This document shows positions 10,348 to 20,133 of a DNA stretch of 64,000 bases, one piece after another (the stretch's first letter is position 1; every line of letters starts with the position of its first letter). Source of the stretch: JAMXLO01 sp963812075 (lineage in GTDB: Bacteria; Pseudomonadota; Alphaproteobacteria; Acetobacterales; Acetobacteraceae); contig CAWETN010000007.1 of the NCBI GenBank assembly GCA_963812075.1, forward strand, positions 1 through 64,000, in the 5' to 3' direction. A program made the translations under genes and the position numbers. The notes beneath the pieces were generated by a model. The model saw only the letters and a list, made by a program, of their open reading frames with translations. It was not told the DNA's origin and ran no database searches.

Positions 10348-10726
10348 TGAAGGAACGGAAATCGACAGGCTCCAGGCGCTGACTCTGCTGGTGTCGTCGC
10401 GCTGACCGTGTCGGCCCTGCCGCCGGATCGCCCGCGCGCAGGAGAAGTGTAGGCCGGTCCAGTTCGCACACGGGCAGTCGTCCGCAACGATTCAGGGCAC
10501 CGCGCCGCCGGAAGGCACGATCTGCTACAGCTTTGCGGCAGGCGCGGGTCAGACGGCGCGCCTCCAGGTCACCGGCAAAAACATGATGATCTCCGTCATC
10601 GGCGTGGGCGACGACCGGGACTCCCGGATCTTCACGACCAAGGCGCAGACTTACAAATTCATCGTGGCGCAGGAGATGCGCTCGGCGACACCCGAGGCAT
10701 ACACGGTGACGCTATCCATCGGGTGA
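10347..10726 (+). CDS. Secreted beta-rich hypothetical protein, 5' end disrupted
   Basis: The clear coding part starts near 10436 (AQEKCRPVQFAHGQSSATI) and runs to TGA at 10726. It has two Cys and alternating polar/hydrophobic residues suggestive of a small beta-sandwich (ARLQVTGKNMMISVIGV, ATPEAYTVTLSIG). Upstream, pieces of a signal peptide appear in different frames: MKERKSTGSR, then ALTLLV, then VVALTVSALPP. At least two indels lie in about 80 bases. The general shape recalls periplasmic lysozyme-inhibitor or pre-peptidase-like domains, but no motif proves it. It may be a pseudogene or poorly resolved sequence. Confidence 0.4.
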
Positions 10727-10777
10727 CGGGCGCGTCGTCACAAGCTTCGCCGTCACCACGGGCGACGATTCAGTGGT

Positions 10778-11152
10778 TCCACCGCGCTGACCGCGGCCAT
10801 GGGCCAGCTGTCGGCCGCGGCGCTCCTCATGCTGGCGCCGGTGCTCTTGTTCGATCGGCCGTGGCAATTGCCGGTGCCGCCCGGGACGATCTGGATGTCG
10901 CTGGTTGCAACGGCGGTGCTGTGCACGGCGGCCGGCTACCCGGTCTATTTCCGTCTGCTCGCGCTGGTCGGCGCGACCAACCTGCTACTGGTGACATTTC
11001 TGCTGCCCGTCACGTCCCTGCTGCTTGGCGCTCTGCTGCTGGGTGAGGCGGTCACCCCGGCTTCCGCGGCCGGTATGGCCTTGATCGGATTCGGGCTGGC
11101 GGCGATCGACGGGCGGCGGCTGGTGCCGCGCCTGGCGTTGCGCAGCGGTTGA
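10778..11152 (+). pseudogene. C-terminal half of an EamA/DMT-family transporter
   Basis: About 125 residues match the second EamA repeat of a ten-helix drug/metabolite exporter: ALTAAMGQLSAAALLML, YFRLLALVGATNLLLVTFL, then LLGALLLGEAVTPASAAGMA. The first repeat is missing; the sequence upstream of about 10775 belongs to an unrelated secreted-protein gene and has no hydrophobic helices. This is a 5'-truncated remnant, presumably left by a deletion or rearrangement. A stand-alone half transporter is conceivable, since some DMT proteins are small, but it has no ribosome-binding site or signal of its own. Confidence 0.65.
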
Positions 11153-11194
11153 TCGCGCGCGAGAGTCGCCGGGAAACACACGGAGGATACGGCC

Positions 11195-12019
11195 ATGGCG
11201 GGCGACAGGAAGATCGCGATCGTAACCGGGGCGGCCAGCGGCATCGGGCGGGCGATGACGCTCGGCTTGCTGGGCGCCGGGGTGGATGTGGCCGCAGTGG
11301 ACCGCAACGAGGCGGCCCTCGCGGCACTGGCCGCGACAGTGCACGACAGTCGGGGGACGATGCAGACCATCCCCGCCGACCTCGCCCAGCCGGACGCGTT
11401 CGATGCGATCGTATCGGCGGTGCTGAGTCGCTCCGGCAAGATCGACGTGCTGGTGAACAACGCCGGCATCGGCCAGGCCTCGGTCAAGCCGGACCAGCGG
11501 CACAACCCGATCCGCATGTGGGAGATCACGCCAGAGCAGTGGCAGCGGTTCCTGGCGGTGAACGCCACCGGGCCGATCATGATGGCGCGCGCAGTGGTGC
11601 CGCACATGATCCGGGCGGGGTCGGGGCGCGTGATCACGGTGACCACCAGCCTGGGCACCATGGTGCGCGCCGGCTACCTGCTGTACGGCGCGAGCAAGGC
11701 GGCGGCCGAGTCGGCGATGGCGGTGCTGGCGGCGGATCTCGCGGGCACCGGCGTCACCTCGAACGTGCTGGTGCCGGGCGGGGTGACCAATACCGGCATC
11801 GTGGGCGACGAAGCGGGCGACCGGGCGCGCATGCTGCAGCCGGAGATCATGGTGCCGCCGCTGCTGTGGCTGATCTCGGACGCCGCGGCGGCGGTGACGG
11901 CGCGGCGGTTCGTGGCGATGGACTGGGACGCGTCGCTGCCCGGCGCGCAGGCGGCGGAGAAGGCGGGCGTGCCAATCGCCTGGCTGGGCATCGCGCGGAT
12001 GCCGGTGGAGCCGGGGTAG
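11195..12019 (+). CDS. Short-chain dehydrogenase/reductase
   Basis: A 274-residue classical SDR, an NAD(P)-dependent oxidoreductase with a Rossmann fold. It shows the cofactor motif TGAASGIG at residues 12-19, the NNAG motif, and the catalytic Tyr-Lys pair in YGASK with an upstream TTS serine. The ATG at 11195 follows GGAGGATAC. The C-terminal segment (RRFVAMDWDASLPG) resembles SDRs of hydroxy-acid or sugar metabolism. The substrate cannot be predicted. It lies between the truncated transporter and the convergent MFS gene. Confidence 0.8.
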   Translation: MAGDRKIAIVTGAASGIGRAMTLGLLGAGVDVAAVDRNEAALAALAATVHDSRGTMQTIPADLAQPDAFDAIVSAVLSRSGKIDVLVNNAGIGQASVKPDQRHNPIRMWEITPEQWQRFLAVNATGPIMMARAVVPHMIRAGSGRVITVTTSLGTMVRAGYLLYGASKAAAESAMAVLAADLAGTGVTSNVLVPGGVTNTGIVGDEAGDRARMLQPEIMVPPLLWLISDAAAAVTARRFVAMDWDASLPGAQAAEKAGVPIAWLGIARMPVEPG

Positions 12020-12046
12020 TTCAACCGGCGGGCAGGATCGCGCTGC

Positions 12047-13552
12047 TCAGGATCGCGTCGGTCGCGCCGGGCTCAGCCGCGCCGGCAGCAGCAACGCCAA
12101 CCCCAGCGCCACCACCGACAGCAGACCGGCCAGGACGTAGGTGTTGTGCAGCCCCAGACCGACGACATCGGTCAGCCGCGCCAACTCTGTCGGGGCGAGC
12201 GCCTGGCGCGCCAGCGGGTCCAGCAGCCGGTCGACCTCGCCCACCGCCTCCGGCGCGACACGCAGCAGCGTGAGGTTCAGCACTGCGCCAAACGACGCCG
12301 CACCGAGCGACGACCCGACGAAGCGGAGGAACATCACCGACGAGGTCGCCGCACCGCGCTGCTGCCATGGCACCGCGGCCTGTACCGCGACGATGAAAGT
12401 CGTGTTGCACAACCCCATGCCGACGCCAATCAGCAAGGATCCGGCGCTCGCCCAGCCAACGCCGCGTTCCGGCGTCAGCGCGATCAGCACGGCACTGCCG
12501 GCGATCAGCGCCAACGTGCCCAGTACAGCGGTCAGCCGATAGGTCGTGCGCACCATCAGCCGCCCACCGTAGAAGCTCGCCACCGCCCAAGTGACCGACA
12601 TCGTGCCCAGCACGAGCCCGCCGGCCAGCGCGCTCCGTCCCATCGCGCCCTGCACATAGGTCGGCAGGAAGGCTGAGACGCCCATCATCACCGCCGAGAT
12701 CACCGCGCCGCCCAGGCTTGCCACGAGGATGACGCGGTTGCGCCAAAGCTCGAGAGGCAGCATCGGCTCCGGCGTACTGCGCTCGTGCATCGCCAGCGCC
12801 GCCAGCGTCGCGACGCCTATCGCGCCCACACCGATCGATACCATGTGCGGCAGGCTGCCACCCTGCACCAGCACGAGCATCAGTGCGGCGACAGCGAGCA
12901 TCAGCAGCAGCGAACCGAGCCAGTCCACTCGGTGCCGCCGATGTGCCACCTGCTCGCCCAGGAACACGGCGATCATCACGATCGCCGCGACGCCGATCGG
13001 CAGGTTGACCCAGAACACCAGTTGCCAGCTCACCTGTTCGACCAGGAACGCGCCGAGCGAAGGCCCCAGCACGGCAGAAATGCCGAACACGCTGGAGACC
13101 AGGCCCTGGATGTGCGCGCGCTCGGTCGGCGAGTAGATGTCGCCCAGAATCGTGGTGGCAATCGGCTGCACGCCGCCGGCGCCGAAGCCCTGCAAGGCGC
13201 GGAACAGGATCAGCGTCTGCATGTTGCCGGCAAAGCCGCACAGCGTGGAGCCGACCAGGAACAGCCCGGCGCCGAAATAGAATACCTTCTTGCGCCCGTA
13301 GATGTCCGCGAGGCGGCCGTACACCGGGATGCTTACCGCCTGGGTCAGCAGGTAGACCGCGAATACCCAGGAGAACAGGTTGAAGCCGCCGAGATCGGCG
13401 ACGATGGTCGGCATCGCCGTCGCGACGATTGAGCTTTCGACTGCCGCCATGAACGTCGCCATCAGGCAGGCAGCAAGCACCAGCGTGCGGCGGGGGTTGC
13501 GGTGCGCGACGTGCAGCGGGGCGGTCGTTGGCTGGAACCCCTCGTCGGGCAC
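12047..13552 (-). CDS. MFS multidrug exporter, DHA2 family (14 helices)
   Basis: A 501-residue membrane protein of the EmrB/QacA (DHA2) branch of the major facilitator superfamily. It has the opening signature SSIVATAMPTIVADLGG, motif A (GRLADIYGRKKVFYFG) and motif C (GPSLGAFLVEQVSWQLVFWV). Fourteen hydrophobic stretches fit the family. It likely exports toxic compounds by proton antiport. The start is a GTG at 13552 with GAGG upstream. It is divergent from hyuA, sharing a 128-base intergenic region, so it could export substrates or products of the hydantoinase operon; that link is inference. Confidence 0.85.
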   Translation of the reverse strand: MPDEGFQPTTAPLHVAHRNPRRTLVLAACLMATFMAAVESSIVATAMPTIVADLGGFNLFSWVFAVYLLTQAVSIPVYGRLADIYGRKKVFYFGAGLFLVGSTLCGFAGNMQTLILFRALQGFGAGGVQPIATTILGDIYSPTERAHIQGLVSSVFGISAVLGPSLGAFLVEQVSWQLVFWVNLPIGVAAIVMIAVFLGEQVAHRRHRVDWLGSLLLMLAVAALMLVLVQGGSLPHMVSIGVGAIGVATLAALAMHERSTPEPMLPLELWRNRVILVASLGGAVISAVMMGVSAFLPTYVQGAMGRSALAGGLVLGTMSVTWAVASFYGGRLMVRTTYRLTAVLGTLALIAGSAVLIALTPERGVGWASAGSLLIGVGMGLCNTTFIVAVQAAVPWQQRGAATSSVMFLRFVGSSLGAASFGAVLNLTLLRVAPEAVGEVDRLLDPLARQALAPTELARLTDVVGLGLHNTYVLAGLLSVVALGLALLLPARLSPARPTRS

Positions 13553-13680
13553 AGGCTGGCCTCGTTATGGTTGGGACGCGGCGGGGTTTCTGTCATCGTG
13601 GCCGGCGCCTGACAACCGGCGCGGCCGCAGCCCTGTCGTGCGTACAGGTGCCGAACCCTTCTGGAGGCGTACGCTCCCGC

Positions 13681-15739
13681 ATGCCCGATCCCGCTCACGC
13701 GACCGACATCGGCGTCGATATCGGCGGCACCTTCACCGACATCGTCTGCCGGCGCGCCGGCGAGCCCATGCGCGCGCTGAAGATCCCCACGACGCGCGGC
13801 GACCCGAGCGCGGCGGTGCTGAACGCGATCGGCCATCTGGCGCGCGGCCTCGGCGTGGCGCCGGGCACCATCGCGCGCTTTCTGCACGGCACGACGATCG
13901 CGACCAACGCTGTGCTCGAACGCAAGGGCGCGAAGATCGGCCTGATCGCCAGCGAGGGTTTCCGCGACGTGCTGGAGATCGGCTACCAGCTGCGCCAGGA
14001 CCTGCACCGGATCCTGCTGGAGCCGGTCACGCCGGTGTTCCTTGCACCGGGTGCGCAGCGTAGGGAGGTGCGCGAGCAGGTATCGGCGCAGGGCGAGGTG
14101 ATCATCGCGCTGGACGAAGACCAGGTGCGGCAGGCGGCGGCGGAACTGGTTGCCGATGGGGTGCAAGCGATCGCGGTGTGCTACCTGTTCTCCTTCCTGC
14201 ATCCGGCCCACGAGCAGCGCACGCGCGCGCTGATCGAGGCGACGCATCCAGGCATCGCTGTCTCGCTGTCGAGCGAGGTCGATCCCACGTTCCGCGAGTA
14301 CGAGCGCACCGTCGTCACCGCGTTCGATGCCTATATGAAGCCGGTCGTCGGCCGCTACCTGGAGCGACTGGAGGACGGGCTGCGTACGGCCGACGTGCGC
14401 GCGCCGCTGCAGATCATGCAGTCGCGCGGCGGGCTGGCCGGAACGACCGTTGCGCGACGGCGACCGGTGCGGCTGTTCCTGTCGGGACCCGCGGCTGGCG
14501 TGATCGGCGGCGCGATCGTCGGGCGCTCGTCCGGCTATCGTGACGTGATCACCATCGATGTCGGCGGCACGTCGAGCGACATCGCACTGGTCGAAGGCGG
14601 CGAGCCGGTGATCCGCGCGCAGGGCACGATTGCGGGCTTCCCGGTGCGCGTGCCGATGGTGGACGTGAGCGCGATCGGTGCTGGCGGCGGGTCGATCGCC
14701 TGGCTCGACGGGGCAGGGGGGCTGCGCGTGGGTCCGCATTCGGCCGGCTCCGAACCAGGTCCTGCCTGCTACGGCCGCGGCGGCGAGGAGGCCACTGTCA
14801 CCGATGCATCCGTCGTGCTTGGCTGGCTCGACCCGGCGTTCTTCGCCGGTGGTGCCGTCGCACTCGATCCAGCACTGGCGCGTGCAGCAGTCGAGCAACG
14901 CGTCGCGCGGCCACTAGGCCTGTCGGTGGAAGACGCGGCACTCGGCATCCATCGCGTGGTGAACGCACAGATGGTCGAGGGCATCAGGCTGGTGTCGATC
15001 CGTCGCGGCTTCGATCCGCGACGCTTCACGCTGGTTGCCCTCGGTGGCGCGGGTCCGATCCATGCGACCGCGCTGGCCGTCGAGCTGGGCGTCGGCAGCG
15101 TGCTGATTCCGCGCCACCCCGGCGTCCTCTCGGCCGCGGGGCTGCTCGCCGCACCGATCGAGCACGAGGTGGCGATCGCCTTTCCCCGCGCGCTCGCCGG
15201 CCTGGCGTTCGCCGATGTGCGCGCGGTGCTGCGCGACCTCGACCTGTACGTGCACGGCGCTGATGGCAGAAGAGAGCGTTGGGGACACGCCGATATCGGT
15301 GCAGTATTCCGCCGATGTCTGGTACGTCGGCCAGTCGTATCATCTCGAGGTGCCGCTGGACGCCGACGCGGCCGAACCGCTGCAGCGCCTGTACAGCGAT
15401 TTCCTCGGGCTGCACGATCGTATCTACGGGCATGCCACCGATCAGCCGGCGGCGATCGTCAACCTGCGCGCCGTGCACCGGGCCGGTGGTAGCGACCGGC
15501 TCGACGAAGGCGCGTGGCGGCCGCTGGATGCCGACCCACGCCGGTCGCCGCGCGCGATCCGCGTGGCCGGCGTGCGGGAGGCGGTGCTGGCGGCGATCTA
15601 CCACCGTGCCGCGATGCCCGCGGGGATGGCGTTCGCCGGCCCCGCCATCGTGGAACAGGACGATACCACCACTTTAGTCGAGCCGGGCTGGAACGGCGCG
15701 GTACTGGACAACGGCAACCTGCTGCTGACGCGAGGCTGA
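13681..15739 (+). CDS. hyuA: Hydantoinase/oxoprolinase A subunit (HyuA), one frameshift
   Basis: ATP-binding subunit of the hydantoinase/oxoprolinase/acetone carboxylase family, which opens or carboxylates cyclic amides and ketones at the expense of ATP. Family signatures are IGVDIGGTFTDIV near the N-terminus, GTTIATNAVLERKGAK, and the ATPase repeat ITIDVGGTSSDIALVEGG. The GAGGGSIAWLD loop is also typical. A single-base frameshift near 15258 separates the main body from the C-terminal domain (YVGQSYHLEVPLDAD onward). The 2059-base span fits the usual 680-690 residues. hyuB starts one base after the stop. The substrate is unknown, since the family is broad. Confidence 0.85.
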
Positions 15740-15740
15740 C

Positions 15741-17417
15741 ATGGACGTCGATCCGATCACGCTGGAAGTGCTGCGCAACAAGCTCGACGGCATCGCCAAC
15801 GAGATGCAGCTCACGCTGGTGCGCAGCGCGTTCTCTGCCATCGTGAAGGAGGGGCTCGACGCGTCGGCCAGCCTGTTCACGCTGCAGGGCGAGACGCTGG
15901 CGCAGGCGCTGGCGATCCCGGTGCATCTCGGCGCGCTGACGCCGATGGTGGGACGCCTGCTGGCGGACGTGCCGGTCGAGACGATGGGTGAGGGCGATAT
16001 CTGGATTCTCAACGACACCTATCTCGGCGGCACGCATCTGCCGGATATCGCCATCATGATGCCGGTGTTCGCCGCCGGCCGCGTCATCGCGATCAGCGCG
16101 GCCATGACGCACCACCAGGATGTCGGCGGCATGGCGCCGGGTTCGACGCCGACCAATGCGACGGAGATCTTCCAGGAGGGCATCCGCATCCCGCTGCTGC
16201 CGTTCCGTCGTGGCACCGCACTGAACGACACGCTGATCGCCATGCTGCGGCAGAATGTGCGGTTGCCCGACGTGCTGATGGGCGACATCAACGCGCAGGT
16301 TGCCGCCTGCACGATCGGTGCGCGGCGGCTGTCGGAGCTGGCGGGCAGCTTCGGGCGCGCCGAGCTGCTGGCGCTGTTCGCCGAGCTGCTGAATCGATCG
16401 GAGACGATGACGCGCCAGGCGCTGTGCGGACTGCGCGGCGGCACGTATCGGCACGTGGACTACCTGGACAACGACGGCATCGAACTCGACCGGCTGGTGC
16501 GCATCGAGGTCGCGGTGACGATCGCGGAGGGGCAGATGATGTGCGACTTCACCGGCACCTCGCCGCAGGTGCGCGGGCCGTTCAACTGCATGGCGTCGGG
16601 GCCTTATGCCGCGGCGTGCTTCGCCGTGCGGTCGGTGACCGATCCGGACGGGCGCATCCCCAACAACGGCGGCTGCTTCCGCCCGCTCGCGTTCCATCTG
16701 CCGGAGGGCAGCCTGGTCAATCCGCGCGAGCCGGCGCCGACCGGCTGCCGCACCTCCACGATCAAGCGGATCACCACATGCATCCTGGGGGCGCTGCGCC
16801 AGGCGGCGCCGGACCGCGTGCCGGCGGATTCCGGCAGCGAAATCGTAATCATGCATTTCGGCGGGCGGCGTTCCGACGGGCGACGCTACGTGACGTCGCA
16901 ATTGCTGGTCGCCGGCAGCGGGGCGTCGGCGCGGCTGGATGGCGTGGACGTGATCGAGACAGATGCCACCAACTGTCTCAACGTGCCGGCCGAGGCGCTG
17001 ATGCTGGAGGCGCCGATCCGGGTGCATCGAGCGGCGCTGAACCGTGATTCCGGCGGGCCGGGCGCGCGTCGCGGCGGGCTTGGCGGTGTCTACGAATACG
17101 AGCTGCTGGATGGCGAGGCCACGGTGACGTACCGCGGCGAGCGGCATCTGTGCGAGGCGGACGGGGTCGCCGACGGCATCGCCGGGGGTCGCGCGCATGC
17201 GGTGATCAAGCGTGTGGACGGCGGCGAGGAGGTGGTGAAATCGAAGATCGTCGCCACGCTGCACAAGGGCGATCGCATCGTCGTCGCCACCGCGGGTGGC
17301 GGCGGCTATGGCCCACCGCTCGAACGCGATGCGGCGCTGCTGCTGGCCGATCTGCGCAACGGCAAGGTCAGCCTGGAGGCGGCCCGTACGTTCTACGGAT
17401 ACCGCGGCAATGTCTGA
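15741..17417 (+). CDS. hyuB: Hydantoinase/oxoprolinase B subunit (HyuB)
   Basis: A 558-residue partner of HyuA. Hallmarks are MDVDPITLEVLRNKLDGIANEM at the start, GDIWILNDTYLGGTHLPD, AMTHHQDVGGMAPGS, and the C-terminal AGGGGYGPPLERD loop. In the family the B subunit forms the hydrolase active site and works with the A subunit. The frame is intact. The start lies one base after hyuA, and the stop overlaps the adenine deaminase start by eight bases, so the three are almost certainly one transcript. Confidence 0.9.
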   Translation: MDVDPITLEVLRNKLDGIANEMQLTLVRSAFSAIVKEGLDASASLFTLQGETLAQALAIPVHLGALTPMVGRLLADVPVETMGEGDIWILNDTYLGGTHLPDIAIMMPVFAAGRVIAISAAMTHHQDVGGMAPGSTPTNATEIFQEGIRIPLLPFRRGTALNDTLIAMLRQNVRLPDVLMGDINAQVAACTIGARRLSELAGSFGRAELLALFAELLNRSETMTRQALCGLRGGTYRHVDYLDNDGIELDRLVRIEVAVTIAEGQMMCDFTGTSPQVRGPFNCMASGPYAAACFAVRSVTDPDGRIPNNGGCFRPLAFHLPEGSLVNPREPAPTGCRTSTIKRITTCILGALRQAAPDRVPADSGSEIVIMHFGGRRSDGRRYVTSQLLVAGSGASARLDGVDVIETDATNCLNVPAEALMLEAPIRVHRAALNRDSGGPGARRGGLGGVYEYELLDGEATVTYRGERHLCEADGVADGIAGGRAHAVIKRVDGGEEVVKSKIVATLHKGDRIVVATAGGGGYGPPLERDAALLLADLRNGKVSLEAARTFYGYRGNV

Positions 17418-19193
17418 GCCGCACGATCTGCATGATGCGGCGCTGCGCGACCGCGCGGTGCGTGCGGCGCGTGGGCGGGATCGATTCGACGTGCTGCTGA
17501 CCGGCGGCGTGGTGGCCGATGTGGCGACGGGCGAACTGCACGCGGCGGATGTTGGGCTGGTCGGACCGCTGATCGCCAGCGTGCATCCGCGCGGAACGCG
17601 CGACGATGCGCGTGAATCGATCACGCTGGCGGGGCAAATCGTCGCGCCGGGGCTGATCGATTCGCATCTGCATATCGAGAGCTCGATGGTGACCCCGCGC
17701 CGTTATGCCGAGGTGGTGGTGCCGCAGGGAACCACGACGATCTGCTGGGATCCGCACGAGATCGGCAACGTGTCGGGTCTCGACGGCCTGCGCTGGGCGA
17801 TCGCGGCGACACGGGACTGAGGCTGCGCATCGCCGTGCTCGCGCCGTCCTGCGTCCCGTCGGCGCCAGGACTGGAGCGCGGCGGCGCTTATTTCGGGCCG
17901 GACGAGATGCGCGAGATGCTCGCCTGGCCGGCGGTCGCCGGTGTGGCCGAGGTGATGGATATGCGTGGGGTGCTGGAACGCGCGCCGCGCATGAGCGGCA
18001 TCGTGAGCGAGGGTCTCGTCAGCGGCAAGCTGGTGTGCGGCCATGCGCGCGGTCTCGCCGGTGCGGATCTGCAGGCTTTCGCCGCGGCCGGCATCGAGAG
18101 CGACCACGAGATCACCAGCGGCGAGGACCTGCTGGCGAAGCTGCGTGCCGGCTTCACCGTCGAACTGCGCGGTTCGCACGATTATGTGCTGCCTGATGCG
18201 GTCGAGGCGCTCAACGCGCTGCCGCAGATTCCGCAGACGCTGACGATCTGCACCGACGATGTGTTTCCCGACGACCTCGTGCACGGCGGGCGGCATGATC
18301 GACGTGCTGCGTCGGCTGGTGCGGCGCGGACTGGCGCCGCTGCAGGCACTGCGCTGCGCCACTCTTAATGCGGCGATGCGGCTGGGTCGGCGTGATCTGG
18401 GTCTGGTCGCACCGGGTCGGCGCGCCGACCTGATCGTGCTGTCGGACCTGAACGCTCTCACGGTCGACCCGGTGTTCGCGTCGGGCGTGCTGGTCGCAGC
18501 GGATGGCCGTCTGCTCGCGGCGACTGCCGGCAAGCCCACCTGGCGCGCCCGCTGGAGACGATGCAGGTGCCGCCGATGTCGGCAAGCGACTTTGTGCTCG
18601 ATGCGGGCGGCGCGAATGCGGGTCGCGTGCGGCTGCGCACGGTCGTCAAGCCGCGCTTCACCGAGTGGGGCGAGGCCGTTGCCGAAGTGCGCGATGGCGC
18701 CGTGGTGTTGCCGGCCGATGCGATCCTGATGGCGGTGATCCATCGCCATGCGAAGGCGCCGGCGCGGCCGGTACTCGGCGTGCTGCAAGGCTGGAGCAGA
18801 TGGCGCGGCGCGCTGGCGACGTCGGTCGCGCATGACTGCCACAACCTTGTGGTGTTCGGCCGCGAGCCTGCCGATCTGGCCGCGGCGGCGAATGCGGTGA
18901 TCGAAGCCGGGGGCGGCATGGCGACGGCGGCGCGGGGCTCGGTCACGGCAGTGCTGCGGCTGCCGGTGTGCGGCTTGCTGTCCGATGCGCCGGCGACCGA
19001 GGTTGCAGCCGAATTGCGTGCGCTGCGCGTGGCAGCCGATGCGATCGTCGACTGGCGGCCGCCGCTGCTGACCTTCAAGGCGATCGTCGGCGCCAGCCTG
19101 GCCTGCAATCCCGGCCCGCACGTGACCGATGTCGGCATAACCGACGGCAGCACGGGCGAGGTGTTCGCGGACGCCGTGATTGGCGCGGTATAA
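17410..19193 (+). CDS. ade: Adenine deaminase-like amidohydrolase, three frameshifts
   Basis: AdeC-type amidohydrolase, which converts adenine to hypoxanthine and ammonia. It shows the metal-binding LIDSHLHIESSMVTPRR, then VVPQGTTTICWDPHEIGNV, the TICTDDVFPDDLVHGG stretch and the AACNPGPHVTD-like C-terminus (ASLACNPGPHVTDVGIT). Breaks near 17813, 18290 and 18556 split it, but the pieces together cover 1784 bases, matching the usual 580-600 residues. It begins inside the end of hyuB. With hyuAB it suggests breakdown of an N-heterocycle, with release of ammonia; the true substrate may differ from adenine. Indels look like sequence error. Confidence 0.8.
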
Positions 19194-19249
19194 CGCGGCT
19201 GTTATCGTACCGACGGTGAGTGACGATAGATCGCTCCGGGTATGCGGCC

Positions 19250-19422
19250 ATGGCAGTCCCGTGTTCGACTGGATCGCGAATCACGCATCGACGCGCGGTG
19301 ACTGCGTCGATGGCAGATCTTTCGACCGGCCGGAGCGCCACCTACGCGGCGTTCGATGACCTCGTCGGCCGGCTTGCGGCCAGGCTGCGCGGCCGCTTTG
19401 GCGCGGCACGGGCGATCGGGGC
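19250..19422 (+). pseudogene. 5' fragment of an AMP-binding acyl-CoA ligase
   Basis: Reading across one or two frames gives VFDWIANHASTRGDC then ADLSTGRSATYAAFDDL and VGRLAARLRGRFG. This is the classic N-terminal 60 residues of AMP-dependent acyl-CoA synthetases. After about 19420 the similarity stops abruptly, where the convergent methyltransferase's native C-terminus begins on the other strand. The remaining 450 or more ligase residues are absent. It is best explained as a gene cut by insertion or deletion at that junction. Confidence 0.6.
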
Positions 19423-20133
19423 TTTTTGCCAGACGGCGAGGGCGGTCTTGCCGCACCGGTAGCCGAACAGCGGGTCGAAGACGCGCGATAGCGGCACCAT
19501 CCAGCGATCCCAAAGGAGGATCTGAGCGCGCGTGGGAGTAGCCGAGTGGAGCAGCATCCGATTGGCAAGCGACGCGAGCAGGCCGACGCTGTCCAGGTAG
19601 CGCGCGCGCCGGGAGGTCGTACCCTCGGCGGCGACCGCGAGTAACTGACGCATCGCGTACCGCCGGAAGTGGCCGATCGCGGCATCGAACGGGGTGTAGA
19701 GGGCCTGATGTGCCGGGACGAGCACGATCAGATGGCCTCCCGGCGCCAGATGGCGGCACACCCTGGCGACTTCGGCCGTGTCGTCTTCGATATGCTCCAG
19801 CACGTCGATATAGAGCGCTGTGTCGAACATCTCGTCGGGCGCAAGATCGCCGGTCGTGCCGCAGCGGATTTCGCACGCCGGCGGCAACCGGCCGTCACGC
19901 ACTTCCTTGCTGAGCTGCGCCGCCATCTCGCGGTCCGGTTCGAGCGCCACCCAGCGACCGATATCCGGCCCGCACAGACTGCGCGTCACCGAGCCGATTC
20001 CGGCTCCGACCTCGAGCACCTGCCGACCGAGAAAGCCGGACACCTGGCGCTGCCAATAGGCGCGCCAGTGGGTCGCCTCTGCGAACAGGGCTAGCTCGGA
20101 GCCGAGATATTCCCTGGTTGGCGCCGTGGACAT
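19342..20133 (-). CDS. Class I SAM-dependent methyltransferase
   Basis: A 263-residue methyltransferase with motif I VLEVGAGIGSVTRSL, an acidic residue after beta-2 (ALEPDREMA), and YIDVLEHIEDD plus LAPGGHLIVLVPAHQALYT. The last two are typical of methyltransferases encoded with glycosyltransferases. The native protein probably ends near LAVWQKAP (about 19418). The last 25 codons read antisense through the acyl-CoA ligase fragment, so the tail is an artefact of the junction. It overlaps the GT2 gene by 43 bases and is the last gene of the aroKB/glycan operon. It probably modifies a sugar or lipid carrier. Confidence 0.75.
   Translation of the reverse strand: MSTAPTREYLGSELALFAEATHWRAYWQRQVSGFLGRQVLEVGAGIGSVTRSLCGPDIGRWVALEPDREMAAQLSKEVRDGRLPPACEIRCGTTGDLAPDEMFDTALYIDVLEHIEDDTAEVARVCRHLAPGGHLIVLVPAHQALYTPFDAAIGHFRRYAMRQLLAVAAEGTTSRRARYLDSVGLLASLANRMLLHSATPTRAQILLWDRWMVPLSRVFDPLFGYRCGKTALAVWQKAPIARAAPKRPRSLAASRPTRSSNAA

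Noticed and set aside
17296..17409. Extended start for the adenine deaminase frame
   Set aside because: The extension lies inside hyuB; the ATG at 17410 starts at the conserved N-terminus.
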